A stretch of 64,000 nt of DNA from Stemphylium vesicarium (lineage: Eukaryota > Ascomycota > Dothideomycetes > Pleosporales > Pleosporaceae): the NCBI GenBank assembly GCA_004380135.1, contig QXCR01000001.1, forward strand, positions 186,001-250,000, in the 5' to 3' direction. Position numbers and translations under genes: made by a program. Below the pieces are notes generated by a model. That model was not told where the DNA came from, did not search any database, and was given only the letters and a program-made list of their open reading frames with translations. Numbering within the stretch: the first letter of the stretch is position 1; every line of letters starts with the position of its first letter. Positions 1 to 11,283 of the stretch are shown piece by piece.

Positions 1-761
1 TCCTTCTCTTGCAACCGCGACTAGCATTGTCGCTGACTAAGGCTGCTGCTACTATCGGATCCTGATTGGTCGCCTACTCGCGGCTTCCCCCAATTACTGT
101 TGCGCAAAACGTGGTACCAAATTCGCGACACCAAAGATATCGGGGTTTCCAATCCTCACGTGGATCCTCATTTTCCATACATGTTTGAACTCGGCCATTG
201 TGAATGGCTGTCATCATCAGCGCCACAGCTCCGCCGTGCGGTAGTTGCGTGGGATTTTGCTGCTTAGCGCGCCATCAGGGTCCTCACGTTGGGACATTCC
301 ATCGCCTCTGTCGCGATGCAGCGCTCCTTCAGCGGTCAAGCTTCCAAAAACGACCACAAGCACTCCTCTTCTCGACATCAAGGTGCTTAATTGATAGGAA
401 ATACCCCATATATAGTGCTTGGTTCTGCCCAAGACTACCAAAACCACGGAGCGCCGAGCCATTACCAAGCTTTTCTGCATATCCAGAAAGCTTACCCAAG
501 GTTCACATTTTCTGCGACTCCAGGCAATTTTTGGACTCTGCCAACCAAACTTTGGGAATTCCGATTCTCACATTCTGTTTAAAAGAGCCGCCCAAGACTC
601 CTTCCCTCCGAATTCCTTAAATCTTAACTTTATACAGCTTGAGCTTGAGCTTCCTCAACACAAGACAAAACTCAAGATACAACACGTACCACACACAGTA
701 CACACATACAGTACGCACACACGTACTCATACAACACTTACAAATCACACAAATCGACAAC
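1..761. other. Upstream region of the ZIP transporter gene
   Basis: No convincing gene is visible. The last 100 bases before the ATG are rich in CA/AC dinucleotides with imperfect ACAGTAC/ACGTAC units, which looks like a leader. A CATATATA string lies near 398-405. I looked for an 11-base Zap1-type zinc-response element and did not find a full match. Confidence 0.5.
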
Positions 762-1889
762 ATGGTCTCTTCCGTTCTCGAGATGGTAAGCCTTGTGCTT
801 CGTCAGGCCGACACCCTACCCGAGGCACCCGTCACCTGTGGAGGTAGCAACGAGTACGACGGCCGTATGGGCGTCCGCATCTCATCCATCTTCGCCATCC
901 TCGTGGCATCTTCTTTCGGCGCCATGTTCCCCGTCCTCGCAAAGCGTAGCCGTCACAAGTACGTGCCGAACTGGGTCTTCTTCGCGGCCAAGTACTTCGG
1001 ATCCGGCGTCATCATCGCGACTTCCTTCATCCACCTCCTCGCACCCGCCAACGAAGCACTTGGCAATGAGTGCCTGACTGGCGTCATCGCCTCTTACCCC
1101 TGGCCCGAGGGCATCGCCCTCATGACCATCTTCCTCATGTTCTTCCTCGAGCTCATGACCATGCGCTACGCCAAGTTCGGTGATGGCCACGGCCACTCCC
1201 ACGAACCCAGCCACACTCACGCACCCATCCCCGTCACCGGATCCGACAGCACCAGCATCCGCGAAACCAAGGGAGAAGACCTTGAATGCGGCAACAACCC
1301 CAACCTTCGTGGTGAAGACCATCTCGGCCACAGCCGCCACCACACTTCCGCCGGCGAGTACAAGCCTGAGCAAGCTCAACTCACGACGACAGAATCCTAC
1401 GCCGCTCAGCTTACCGCCGTCTTCATCCTCGAATTCGGTGTCATCTTCCACTCCATCTTCATCGGTCTTACACTTGCCGTCGCCGGAGAGGAGTTCACCA
1501 CCCTCTACATCGTCCTCGTCTTCCACCAAATGTTCGAGGGTCTCGGTCTGGGAGCTCGTCTCGCCGAAGTCCCCTGGCCCGCCTCCAAGCGCTGGACGCC
1601 TTACTTCCTCGGTCTCGGTTTCGGTATCTCGACTCCCATTGCCATTGCTATTGGTCTCGGCGTCCGCCAGTCCTTCGCTCCTGAGTCCCAGTCCACTCTT
1701 CTCGCAAACGGCATCTTCGACTCTATCAGTGCTGGTATCCTCATCTACACTGGTCTGATTGAGCTGATGGCCCACGAATTCATGTTCAGCCCGTACATGC
1801 AAAACGGCCCTGTCAGCAGGACACTAAAGGCTTTTGGCCTCATGGTCCTTGGTGCTGGTTTGATGGCTCTCTTGGGTTACTGGGCTTAA
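762..1889 (+). CDS. ZIP-family zinc/iron transporter (ZRT1/ZRT2-like)
   Basis: Single-exon gene of 375 codons, predicted to take up Zn2+ (possibly Fe2+) at the plasma membrane. The sequence shows about eight membrane segments. A histidine-rich cytoplasmic loop (HGHSH then HTHAP, near residues 143-155) lies between segments 3 and 4. The ZIP signatures follow: HSIFIG in segment 4 (near residue 230) and HQMFEG in segment 5 (near 255), whose His and Glu residues form the metal site in this family. The ATG at 762 follows a CA-rich leader and starts a short extracellular-type N-terminus. The frame is open further upstream, but without a better ATG. The end WA-stop matches known ZRT-like C-termini. 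An AATAAA at 2120-2125 is a plausible poly(A) signal. Which of the yeast Zrt proteins it corresponds to cannot be settled by eye. Confidence 0.93.
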   Translation: MVSSVLEMVSLVLRQADTLPEAPVTCGGSNEYDGRMGVRISSIFAILVASSFGAMFPVLAKRSRHKYVPNWVFFAAKYFGSGVIIATSFIHLLAPANEALGNECLTGVIASYPWPEGIALMTIFLMFFLELMTMRYAKFGDGHGHSHEPSHTHAPIPVTGSDSTSIRETKGEDLECGNNPNLRGEDHLGHSRHHTSAGEYKPEQAQLTTTESYAAQLTAVFILEFGVIFHSIFIGLTLAVAGEEFTTLYIVLVFHQMFEGLGLGARLAEVPWPASKRWTPYFLGLGFGISTPIAIAIGLGVRQSFAPESQSTLLANGIFDSISAGILIYTGLIELMAHEFMFSPYMQNGPVSRTLKAFGLMVLGAGLMALLGYWA

Positions 1890-3058
1890 GTTGGTGTTTA
1901 TCCTCCATCGTGCTTTCTCTTTACTTTCTCTTCTTGGTGGCTCCTACGTGCACACGTTGGCTGCTCTGATACACATAGGGTGATAAGATGAATTACACCT
2001 GGCGTTCTTTTTTTTTGGGAGGTTTTCTCGCGCTGCTTTTCGGTATACCCCATAGATAGAGGCCCAGAACCCCTGGTATGATATGTCTTAGTGGATGGAG
2101 GAAGCAAATGTTTAAAATGAATAAAATTTTTGATAAAACTTCTTCGCCTCGTCGCTATACCTTGGGAATGTCTCCTACTTGGACCTGTACATTTCCCTCA
2201 GCACATCTTCCGGTGCCCATGTGACTCGGCTCATTATAGATTGTATGCATGTGGGTGTGGAATGCAATCTGATAGGATCTACGGAGCTATCTCGGAGCAG
2301 TACTAGCATACGTATCTGCACATGTGACACTTAAGCTGCATACCCAGTGTTCCAAACTTGCTTTTTCTTGTCGGTGAACGGTCAAACGTATCTATTCCAA
2401 AGCTAATGTATATACGTATATGTGTGTGTGTGTGTGTGGAAAAAAAAAGTGGGCTGAGATCAGAAAACGATCATCACAAAGAGAGGGGTATCATAAAACA
2501 GCCAAACACGTATGTTTCAAGCCCAGCAACGGCGAACGGCCTTCTCTGCCTATAGACGAAAAACTGAACCATGCGCACACCACCACCACCACCCCCCCTT
2601 TTCTTGGCCTTCTCGAAGGTAATAATCGACCGATTGTAGAGAGTAAAAAAAGGCCGTGAGATCAGACATTAATGTGGAAATGAACAAGATAAAGAACACG
2701 AAGCGAGTGAGTCGAAAACAAGTGCCTTGCTTTCCTCCCCTCCACTACCCTCCTCCTTTCAATCAGAAGTCTATGTGTGTGGTGCGGCCGTGTGCAGATG
2801 GTGTATAAGAACCAAGAACAGGACAGAACAGAAACAGAACAAAAACAAAGGAAACGGTCGTACGGACGTCGAAATCGCATTCGACGTAATGTGCCGTTGC
2901 GCCTGATGGGGGGTAAAATGCAAAGCCTATATCCCCCCCTCCCCCCTTCCAATGAAAACGCCAAATTTTAATGCAGTGAATATAGTGGGTATGCATGCGG
3001 AGGTGACACGCAGTGACAAAGAAAATCAAATGATGGGTGATAACCCGGTCGGGTTATG
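1890..3058. other. Intergenic region between two convergent genes
   Basis: This region holds the 3' ends of the ZIP gene (+) and the coiled-coil gene (-). It contains a (TG)9 microsatellite followed by an A-tract, several short homopurine runs, and no reading frame with protein character. Confidence 0.5.
2421..2438. repeat. (TG)9 microsatellite
   Basis: Nine uninterrupted TG units, directly followed by GG and a run of A. It lies between convergent genes. Confidence 0.95.
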
Positions 3059-5305
3059 TTACGATGCTTCTAAAGCATCTATTGAGGCGTGGAGATGCCG
3101 AATGCGCTCTTCAAAGGGTGATCCGAGAGGGGTGAGATTCTCGTGAGGCTTCAGACCTGATTCTCGATATGACACCCATTGACCAGGAAGTGATGGGCGA
3201 AATTCTTTGATGGGGCTCATGGATTGGCGTTTGTCTGTTTTAGGAGAGGTCGTCGTAGAGTTGTTACCTCGCTGGTCTGGCCCGTCAAAGTCCACGCCAC
3301 TGTCGCGATCAATAATGCGGCTAGTAGCTGGAAAAAAGGGCGAGTCTAGAGCGTCCATCGTGTTGTGCAATGGACTCCAGGGACTGAGGAGACCCCTAGA
3401 CTCTTCTGCCTCGGCAACTTCGTTGTCGTCTTCCGAGACGAGCACACGGCCACCTAGCTTGACGTCGCTAACGTTGACCTTGTACTCCAGTGCTTTTTGA
3501 CCGTCCTTGATCAGCTGTTCCGTCCACCCCAGACACTTCTTAAGACTCTGGTTCATCTTCGTGCTGTCATTCAACATCTCGCGATGCTTGGAGAGGTCTA
3601 GCTGAAGACGCTTCTCATCCCTTGCGCGGTGCGCCTCATCACGCTCTAGTTGAGCACTGGGGCTTAATGCGCTGTCATCGAGTGAAGAGTCACTGCTCTC
3701 CGTTTCCTCCTCCTCCTCTTCTTCATCTTCGTCTTCCGTCTCTTCCTCCTGTTCGGACATATCCGAAAGATCTCCGAAACTACCAGCCCCAATGGCAGGG
3801 GTCGAGGCAGCTGAGTCAATGGTGTCAGCTGCAAAGTGTCCAGCCCGACTCATGCGACGGAAGCGCCTGATCTCCGCCTTCTGCTTCCGAATCTCTTTCT
3901 CTAGAGAACGGTTGATGGCAAGAAGCGACGAGTTGCTGATCTCGAGGTCAAGCACTTTTCGCTCCCTTCGCGCGTTGGCCGCGAGCTCATTCATCACCTC
4001 AAGCGGACTTTTGCCATCAGCATTTCTTGTCGGACTTGCTGATTTTGGCGAGTTGAGTGGAGAGAAGGCAGTGTATCGAGGAGAGGCTGACGTTTTATTT
4101 TCGGGCGAGGGTGCGTTGCTGGATGCCCGTTTCTCGGCGTGTAGCGGACTCGGAGTCATAGCAGGAGGCTCGTTGCCCGACCCCTTTCTCAAGCTGGTCA
4201 CAGAGTCAATAGACGACAGGCTTGAGCTTTTGGCATGCCCTCCTCCTCGCTTGATCATGGAAGCAGTGCTCGACCTCCGCCTAGTCACATCAGACACATC
4301 CGATGTGTTCGGTCCGCCCAGGATGGCCATGGCTGAACTGCCCGCACTTTGTGAGTTTCCTCTACTCAGAGCTGGTCGGACCTGAGATGCTCCTTTGCGG
4401 TATGAGAGATGTGCCCAGTCCTTGGTAGGAGAGGGGGGCCGAAGCGACAGTCCATGGGCGGTCGCGGGTGGCGGTAACGGCTCTGGCGAGGTAGGAATAG
4501 GTGGCGGAGTGAGAATTGGCGGGCGGTCTCTCGAGCTGGACAGGGAGTCTGCGTGGAAGAACTGGCTGTCTGACGAAGCCCTGCCCATGGCGGATAACGG
4601 CGGGGAGGGGACGGTGTGTTTGGGGCTCTCATCCTGTCTGCCGTCGGCATAGAAGAAAGCAGGCGCCTTCCTTACCGGTGCAGGTGCGGGTGCGGGCGCG
4701 GGTTGTTCGTGCGGGCGTGCATCGTTGGCATGGAAGAACAGTGACGAGGCGTCTTTCCTGGAGCCAGTGTCGGAAGGAGCGTAGTTGTACATGTTGGTGG
4801 CCAACGTCGGCCTCGGAGTCGGTGTGGCATGACTGCTCGGTCCTGGGGTACTGCGCGGTCGTGCTGCACCGCTCTTTCCAACAGCGCTACCAATAGCGCT
4901 ACCGACAGCACTATGCCCGCTGCCATGGTGGTCCCTATGCGGAAAGTCTACCGTGGAGTTTGGGCGCGAGCTGTTGGGCGTGGCCGAGGGGGTGGCATTG
5001 GGCGTAGAGGATGCGCTATCCACGCCCACTCGGGACTTTCTCGTCGAGGAGCGAGGGGTGACATTGGTGCTGAGGAAAGCCTTTACAGGAGTCACATTGT
5101 CGCTGGAGGCAGTAGCGCCAGGCCGGGGGGTGGCGCCAGTGCTGCTGCGGGCGGTGCGGGTGCTCTGAGAGCTGACGGTTGAAGAGGCCGACGACGCTAC
5201 GGCAAGTCGTGGGGTCAAGGGCGTCTTTGCAGGAGCAGTTCGGTTACTAGCGAGCGTCGGCTTCAGTGGCCGTGAGTTATTTCGGTCGGGTCGTTCGATG
5301 GGCAT
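3059..5305 (-). CDS. Low-complexity coiled-coil protein of unknown function
   Basis: One exon encoding 748 residues. I do not recognise the family by name, though the coiled-coil block resembles conserved hypothetical proteins of filamentous fungi. Residues 1 to about 430 are disordered and rich in Ser, Thr, Pro and Ala. They carry three copies of a short aromatic motif (xFF[H/Y]A[N/D]) near residues 189, 217 and 247. A charged coiled coil follows at about 435-490 (ANARRERKVLDLEISNSSLL then a basic RRFRR end). Next comes an acidic Glu/Asp stretch near 520-540 and a second helical segment near 552-608 (KCLGWTEQLIKDGQKALEYK). The C-terminal 140 residues are again Ser/Pro rich. The layout suggests a cytoskeletal or scaffold protein, which is inference. 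The gene is divergent from DNA polymerase kappa across 476 bp. Confidence 0.85.
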   Translation of the reverse strand: MPIERPDRNNSRPLKPTLASNRTAPAKTPLTPRLAVASSASSTVSSQSTRTARSSTGATPRPGATASSDNVTPVKAFLSTNVTPRSSTRKSRVGVDSASSTPNATPSATPNSSRPNSTVDFPHRDHHGSGHSAVGSAIGSAVGKSGAARPRSTPGPSSHATPTPRPTLATNMYNYAPSDTGSRKDASSLFFHANDARPHEQPAPAPAPAPVRKAPAFFYADGRQDESPKHTVPSPPLSAMGRASSDSQFFHADSLSSSRDRPPILTPPPIPTSPEPLPPPATAHGLSLRPPSPTKDWAHLSYRKGASQVRPALSRGNSQSAGSSAMAILGGPNTSDVSDVTRRRSSTASMIKRGGGHAKSSSLSSIDSVTSLRKGSGNEPPAMTPSPLHAEKRASSNAPSPENKTSASPRYTAFSPLNSPKSASPTRNADGKSPLEVMNELAANARRERKVLDLEISNSSLLAINRSLEKEIRKQKAEIRRFRRMSRAGHFAADTIDSAASTPAIGAGSFGDLSDMSEQEEETEDEDEEEEEEETESSDSSLDDSALSPSAQLERDEAHRARDEKRLQLDLSKHREMLNDSTKMNQSLKKCLGWTEQLIKDGQKALEYKVNVSDVKLGGRVLVSEDDNEVAEAEESRGLLSPWSPLHNTMDALDSPFFPATSRIIDRDSGVDFDGPDQRGNNSTTTSPKTDKRQSMSPIKEFRPSLPGQWVSYRESGLKPHENLTPLGSPFEERIRHLHASIDALEAS

Positions 5306-5781
5306 CCTCCACGGTATAGGGGTTATAGATTGGGATATAGGCGGCGGATGCAGAGGGAGATCATGGCCTGCTGGGGGCGAGGCAATGTTGGGGCTGCTGG
5401 CTAAGGGCGGTGTTGACGATGGTTGTTGATGGTCGCCGCTAGTTGCGTGTCGGATGTCTACAGGGTCACGACAGCCTTAGATTTACGTGTATTGCCCCAC
5501 TTCTACAATGGCAGCGGTGGAGGATTGAGAATGATTGGTGTCCAGCCCATGGTCAGAGGCAGGCGACAGCAGCAAAAGAGGGGGTTTTCGGGGTCAAGTG
5601 TCGGTTTGGTGTGAGATGAACGACATCTGGCGGCCCTGAATGATCCTGGAGGCACTGACGGCCGCCTAAGCCCGATTGGGCGCAAGCGTGAAGGCGCGTC
5701 ATGAACTTTCCCAAACCTCATGTCGCGTTTTAGCGGCCCCCATCGTTTTCGTCCCCTTCCGAAGATGACTCCCCACTTATC
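5306..5781. other. Divergent promoter region
   Basis: Shared upstream region of the coiled-coil gene (-) and the polymerase kappa gene (+). Pyrimidine-rich stretches lie close to both starts. No specific binding site stands out. Confidence 0.5.
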
Positions 5782-7785
5782 ATGAGCGATGCAGGGTCCG
5801 TCCATTCACCGACACCACGTCCTCAGCCTCGTGCCTCGCCGTTGCCCAAGCATGGGCTCGCTGAGGGAGAGCTCGACGCCTCCGACCTGCCCCCAGCGGC
5901 CGCCACATCCACCACCATGACCGCCCCCGAGCATGCAGACGAGGCCCTAAGGGGCCTACGAAACGTACCCGAGCGCCCGAAGCCCACACGCGCGCCCTCG
6001 CACGAGCACGACTCCTTGAAATATCATCTCCTTGGTCCGTCGCTTACCAAAGCCGGACAAGACACGGTAGACCAGACCAAGGTCTCCGAGATCATCTACA
6101 ATGCCTCCAAGGGCTCCAAGTTCTTCAACAACGAGGAGGTCAAGGACAAGAATCTGACCGAGAAGATCGATAAGATCCTCGCCAAGAGACGGCAGCTGGA
6201 GAAGCTCGACTTGACCTCCGACATGCGTAGAGCCGACGACTACATTGCCGAGCTGGAGCTGAGCAGGGATCTCAGCCAAGTGGTGGTGCACCTCGACTGC
6301 GATGCCTTCTATGCCGCAGTCGAGGAACTGGACAGGCCAGAGCTGAAACATGTTCCGTTTGCCGTGGGAAAGGGTGTGCTGACAACGTGCAACTACCACG
6401 CGAGGAAGTTTGGCTGTCGTTCAGGCATGGCAGGCTTCGTCGCTATGAAGCTATGTCCGCAACTGATATGCGTTCCCATGAATTTCGCAAAGTATATGGC
6501 CAAGGCAGAAGAGGTCCGTGAAGTACTGGCGCTGTACGACCCTGGCTTTGAGAGTGCTAGCTGTGACGAGGCCTACCTCAACCTCACTGAATACTGCAAG
6601 GAACACCACATGGCTGCCGAGGAGGCCGTCAGCCAGCTGCGTGCCGATGTTTATGAAAAGGCCAAGATTACCGTCTCTGCTGGTATTGCTGCCAATGCAA
6701 AGCTTGCGAAAATTGGCTCCAACATAAACAAGCCCAACGGACAGTTTCTGCTCCCTAGTGACAGGCAGACGATCATGGAGTTCATGAAGAACCTGCCTAC
6801 CCGCAAAGTTAACGGAATTGGCCGTGTCTTTGAACGCGAACTAGACGCGATAGGTGTGAAAACGTGCGGCGACATCTATCCACATCGAGCATACTTGGCG
6901 AAGCTCTTTGGTCAAAAAGCCTTTCAGTTTCTGATGCAGTGCTATCTCGGTCTAGGCCGTACCGTCATCAAGCGGGCAGAGGACTATGAGCGAAAAAGTG
7001 TTGGCACCGAGACTACCTTCAAAGAGTTGCAGGGCCATGGCGCTCTACGTGACAAGCTCCGACACATAGCCGAAGAGCTGGAAGGCGACCTCAAGCGCAC
7101 CGAATACAAGGGCAGGACGCTTTGCATCAAGATCAAATTGCACACTTACGAAGTGCACACACGACAGACAACACCACCGTTCGCTGTTCACAAAGCTGAC
7201 GACTTGTTCAAGTACAGCCTGCCGATGCTAGAGAAGTTGATGAAGGAGATTCCGGATATAAAACTACGACTGATGGGTCTACGGGTCACACATATCATCA
7301 GTATGAAGAAACCTGGGATTGACTTTTTCGGTCGTGCTGCCAAGGCCCCATCAACATCCAAAAAGGCTCTAATGTCGAATGATGAAGGAGCGTGGGAGAC
7401 CTGGCCAGAAGAAGAGTTCGAAGAAGCTGCGAGACAGGAACGCAACGACGAGATGAATGAGTTGGAGAAGCTGTCGCAGGAACAGGAGCAGCACCAGAAG
7501 GAGGAGCCAACACCGGAAGCGCAGTGGCAGTGCCCCATCTGCAACATGCCGCAGGCCCCCGACGACGCGGCCTTCAATGCCCACATCGACTTTTGTCTCT
7601 CGAAGGAAACCATCAAAGAGGTCGTCAAGTCCACGGCACCAGCGCTACCTCTGGAGAAGCAGCCCAGTGTGTCAAAATCAATACCAAAGAAGGGTAAGCG
7701 CAGTCGGCCAGCGAACGAGATGCCCCCTTCCGAGCAGCAGGCTCGTGAGAAGAGAAGAGCCTTCTTCTCATTAGGTAATGGATGA
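5782..7785 (+). CDS. DNA polymerase kappa (Y family, DinB type)
   Basis: Intronless gene of 667 codons for a translesion DNA polymerase acting in the nucleus on damaged template. A pol-kappa-type N-terminal extension (about residues 70-160) precedes the catalytic palm. Catalytic acidic residues are visible: Asp172 in HLDCDAFYAAVE, and Asp262 and Glu263 in SCDEAYLNLT. The finger/palm motif AGIAANAKLAKIGSN, the thumb HhH region (LPTRKVNGIGR) and the little-finger domain follow in order. Near the C-terminus is a ubiquitin-binding UBZ-type zinc finger with Cys584, Cys587, His601 and Cys605, which in this family recruits the enzyme to ubiquitinated PCNA. The last residues contain an FF pair like a PCNA-binding box, but without the usual Gln. 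Length and domain order fit pol kappa better than pol eta, pol iota or Rev1. Confidence 0.95.
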   Translation: MSDAGSVHSPTPRPQPRASPLPKHGLAEGELDASDLPPAAATSTTMTAPEHADEALRGLRNVPERPKPTRAPSHEHDSLKYHLLGPSLTKAGQDTVDQTKVSEIIYNASKGSKFFNNEEVKDKNLTEKIDKILAKRRQLEKLDLTSDMRRADDYIAELELSRDLSQVVVHLDCDAFYAAVEELDRPELKHVPFAVGKGVLTTCNYHARKFGCRSGMAGFVAMKLCPQLICVPMNFAKYMAKAEEVREVLALYDPGFESASCDEAYLNLTEYCKEHHMAAEEAVSQLRADVYEKAKITVSAGIAANAKLAKIGSNINKPNGQFLLPSDRQTIMEFMKNLPTRKVNGIGRVFERELDAIGVKTCGDIYPHRAYLAKLFGQKAFQFLMQCYLGLGRTVIKRAEDYERKSVGTETTFKELQGHGALRDKLRHIAEELEGDLKRTEYKGRTLCIKIKLHTYEVHTRQTTPPFAVHKADDLFKYSLPMLEKLMKEIPDIKLRLMGLRVTHIISMKKPGIDFFGRAAKAPSTSKKALMSNDEGAWETWPEEEFEEAARQERNDEMNELEKLSQEQEQHQKEEPTPEAQWQCPICNMPQAPDDAAFNAHIDFCLSKETIKEVVKSTAPALPLEKQPSVSKSIPKKGKRSRPANEMPPSEQQAREKRRAFFSLGNG

Positions 7786-8022
7786 AACATCAAACCTCGT
7801 AGAAGAAAGAACCCAATGACATTTCATGCATCTACGTCTGACCTTTTTTCACGCCATGAGTGCATAAACAACCATATTCCTTTTCCACTCTATTAACGAT
7901 CCGTGAAGCAAAAGTCCAGACAAAGAAAGCCACAAAAAAACCAAGCAGGGTATCCAACAATCAAGCTTGAAAAATCATCAACCCCCATTTTCCCCGCCCA
8001 ACACTCAAATCCCGCTTTCCTA

Positions 8023-11000
8023 TTAATTCCGTCCACCCCTCTCATGCACCCTCCTCGCATTCCTCCTAATCCCCTCCCCACCATCCCTCGCCTCACCACC
8101 ACTCACAAACCCCGCACTACTCCCCAATACCGTGCTATCCCTCAAGTGTGCATTCGCATTTGCATTACTCTCCGCATACCCGGGGGGAACCGGCCACTGC
8201 ATCTCACTCGAGCTGAAAGGGTAGCCGCCTAGATCCGTGTTCAGACTAGTAGTATGGCTCCTCAGTCCCGGGTTGGGCGCATGCGGCAGCAGAGCCTGTT
8301 GCTGGCGGTCGATAAACGACATGTTTGCGTGCGAGAAGTCGGATTCGGTGAGGCGGAATGTGTCGTCCATGCGAGACTGGCTTCGAGATGGCGCGGGAGG
8401 AGGGGGAGAGGGTGAGCGGTGGTGCCGGGGGAGTGAGTCTGTGCGCGTGTTGAAGGTGCTGTTGCTGGTTGTTGTGTCGCGGTGGCGGTCACGTGTTGCC
8501 CGGGGCCCGAATGTCTCGCCTTGTAATCGTGGTTTCCGGTCGTTGAATTCGTCTTGCAGGATTCGGTCGTTTTCGCGGCGCCGCTCGTATTCCTGGCGGA
8601 AACGCGTGTCGGTGCTGTGGGAGAGGGAGAAGTTGTCGATTTTCTCGCCCAGACGCTGGATGTCGTTTTGCATCAGAGTTGCGCCGCCGAGACTGGGTGG
8701 TGGCGGGGGTAAGGCGTGTTGAGGTGGTGGGCTGGGAAATGGATGGCCTGCTACTTCGGCATTGCGGGCTTCTTCGTGTCGGCTTGGTCGTTCGTTTCTG
8801 AGGGGCGCTTCAAGTTCTACTGGGGCGCTCTGAGCGGGCATGGGGTCCCAGGCGCGCTGCCAGCACCATGATCGCTGTTGTGTGGCTTCTAGGTGATCTA
8901 TCTGGCCATTGCTAACCCATTCAGGCATACGCTTTAAATCGGTGTTGAGGAAGTAACGAACGCCTTCGGTGTGCTTGAGACCTTGGACGTCGACCGAGAG
9001 GGTGGAAAGAGCCTGCAAGACGCCGTAGAGAAGCACCCAGCGTCCGAGACGTGCTTCGCGGGGTGACATGTGCTTGAGGTCTGTTGTCAATTCGAATTGC
9101 TCGAATTTGTCGATGAGTGTGGAACCTAACATAATCGTCATTAAAGCCGCAGTCGCTTCATAGGGTATACTCACCATTGAAGTTCACGTCAAGTTTCTCA
9201 ATGTTCGTCGCATCACTGAAAACTATGGAGAGCTGCAGGTGTGCTTTCGCGTCCTTCGTGGCATCCTTGGGCTTGTCTTTTTTCAACGACGAAAAGAAGC
9301 TCTTCTTCTCTTTTTCCTTGGCACCCTTCGGTACCTCTCTTGGTAGCAATGGGTAAGGATGCGGTATGTGAGCATACCCATTCTTCGCATCATATGTAAC
9401 CAGCATGTCTGTCATCCCAAGCTCCGGAAGATCCGCTCTGAAACTATCGTTCTTTCGGTGAGTCATTTCCCATTTCCTTGTTGCGCGCTCCTCACGTGGG
9501 TTCCAAACCACGTCTCGGTCAACAAAATAGTCGTACAAAGATCCGAAGTCTTCCTGTAGTGCGTTCACGACTTTTCGATTGAGCCAAGCCTTGTCGGAAC
9601 TTGGTGGCCAGTTGCCGTAGATTCGTGTAAAGTGACCAATAAGGAATTGACGGAAGCCTTGGTAGCTCTGGTAGACCGCACTATTGGCCTTCGACATGTC
9701 TTCCCACAGGTCGCTGAAGTCGAAGCTAGACAACTTCTCCTCCGCCTCCATCACACGCAACTGTAGTGTTTTTCCAGCGAGGCCGAGGTTTCGTCTAGTA
9801 ACGACAGATAAGCGCTTGAAATCCGGGTGGTCTTCAAGCTCCCGTGTCATGACACCGGCCAAATGGACAAAACTATCGAGATAGCCTTGTCTCCACCTAA
9901 CCGTATCCTGCTCCGCCCACGCTAGGAGCCCTAGAGCGTGTCGAACATTGTTCCGCAAGTCATCCAATCCATGTTGCCCGAGATAGTTTGTGATAATTTG
10001 TACACTACGCTCCCGAGCTGTCATGCCTGATCTGGAGTCTGTGTCAAGATCATACATCACTTGTATTTCCGGCTGCAAGGTGCACAGCATTTCGTAGATA
10101 TCTGATCCAACGATGGGTTTGCCGTGCAACATGGCCAGGAAATTCCGTATTGCAACATGATGTAACCGTTGAGCCTGGGGAGTTTTCACTTTACTCGGTG
10201 CCGTAAACCAGATTTCGTGGGTCGGAGTACATTGGCGGGGTTGGCGAAAGTGGGGAGGCGAATTGGGATGGTCTACACGAGAGGTCTGGGATGAGTAGTG
10301 GCTCTTGGAGGCAGCTCTGGAATCTATACTAGTATGAGCCTGGTCGATATCGAAGGGTGGTGGCGATCTTCCCCCTGGGGATGTGGGGCCCAACATCCGT
10401 CTCTGGGAGGGCTGGGGAAAATTTGGCGAAAAGCGCTGAGAGGAAGAGCTCGCACTCTCCGATAGTGTCCAGTCTTCGACGTCATTATCATCGATTTGAC
10501 TGTAAAGTAGGGTGTTGTTTAGCCATGTAGACCCTGAGTTCTGCAGTACTTCTAGTTCTGCCCTTATAGAGGGTACAGGGCGATCATCGTCCACTTGCTC
10601 TTCCTTGAAGTAGATGAGCACGCTACCATGTTGCATATCTTCGTCCTGGGATGCTGTGTTAACAATTATGTTGCTGCAGATGAGTAACAAGGACTCACAT
10701 GTTCGAAGCCACCATATGGCCGCATGCCATCTTTGCCGCCTTGCCATACTCTGAAGTTCATCCATGACTTTTGGTTCGGAGGCAATACATGGGAGGCTGC
10801 TGACTCGGATCGGAAAATGGGAGGTGATGATGGGGGCGGTACAGTTTTCTTGATTGGAACCCCTCCCCCTCTTCCACGAGGAGCCTTTGTATCTTTGCCC
10901 TTGGCCTGATATTTTGCATTCTCTTTGCCTTTCGATGAAACGTCTGAAATAGATGCCGACTCGGCGGATGATTTTGTTGGTCTAGACCGACTTTCGGATA

Positions 11001-11283
11001 ACATATCTGAAGGCAGGGTGTTTAGTCGTGGTCGGCTATTGTTTGTGCCATCGTGAGTGGAACTGCTTCGCGAGGTCGCGTGACTATTGCCGCTCGACAC
11101 GGTGAGGGAACGAGCGACACCGCTCCTTGGGTTGTTTGTATTTGGTGAGGAATGCCATTCTGTGAAGGCGTCGCGATCTTCGTGAAGGGGTTGCGGGGCT
11201 TTCCCTTTCGCTATCGCCTTCTTTTCTTTTTTGTCTACTTCTTTTTGCTGCACTTTTCGACTTCGAGCGCCTCGTGCAGACAT
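8023..11283 (-). CDS. Large conserved fungal protein of unknown function (possibly DUF8004)
   Basis: Three exons: 11283-10699, 10645-9175 and 9125-8023, with introns of 53 and 49 nt. Donors are GTGAGT and acceptors are CAG and TAG. Phases are 0 and 1 and close exactly, giving 1,052 residues. The N-terminus (about residues 1-180) is basic and Ser-rich. A folded block starts near residue 185 (WQGGKDGMRPYGGFEH, continuing over intron 1) and, after a low-complexity insert, resumes through residues 350-780 with many aromatic and Leu residues. The C-terminal 250 residues are Pro/Arg/Ser rich. It resembles proteins that I recall being assigned to a fungal domain of unknown function (DUF8004), but I could not check this. 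No membrane segment or catalytic motif is obvious. The start at 11283 gives MSARGARSRK; an upstream extension is possible. Confidence 0.85.

Noticed and set aside
882..1802. 306-codon open frame on the minus strand
   Set aside because: It is antisense to the ZIP transporter, whose motifs and codon pattern account for this open frame. No family features are seen.
7188..7793. 201-codon minus-strand open frame
   Set aside because: Antisense shadow of the DNA polymerase kappa C-terminus; Ser/Cys-rich sequence without motifs.
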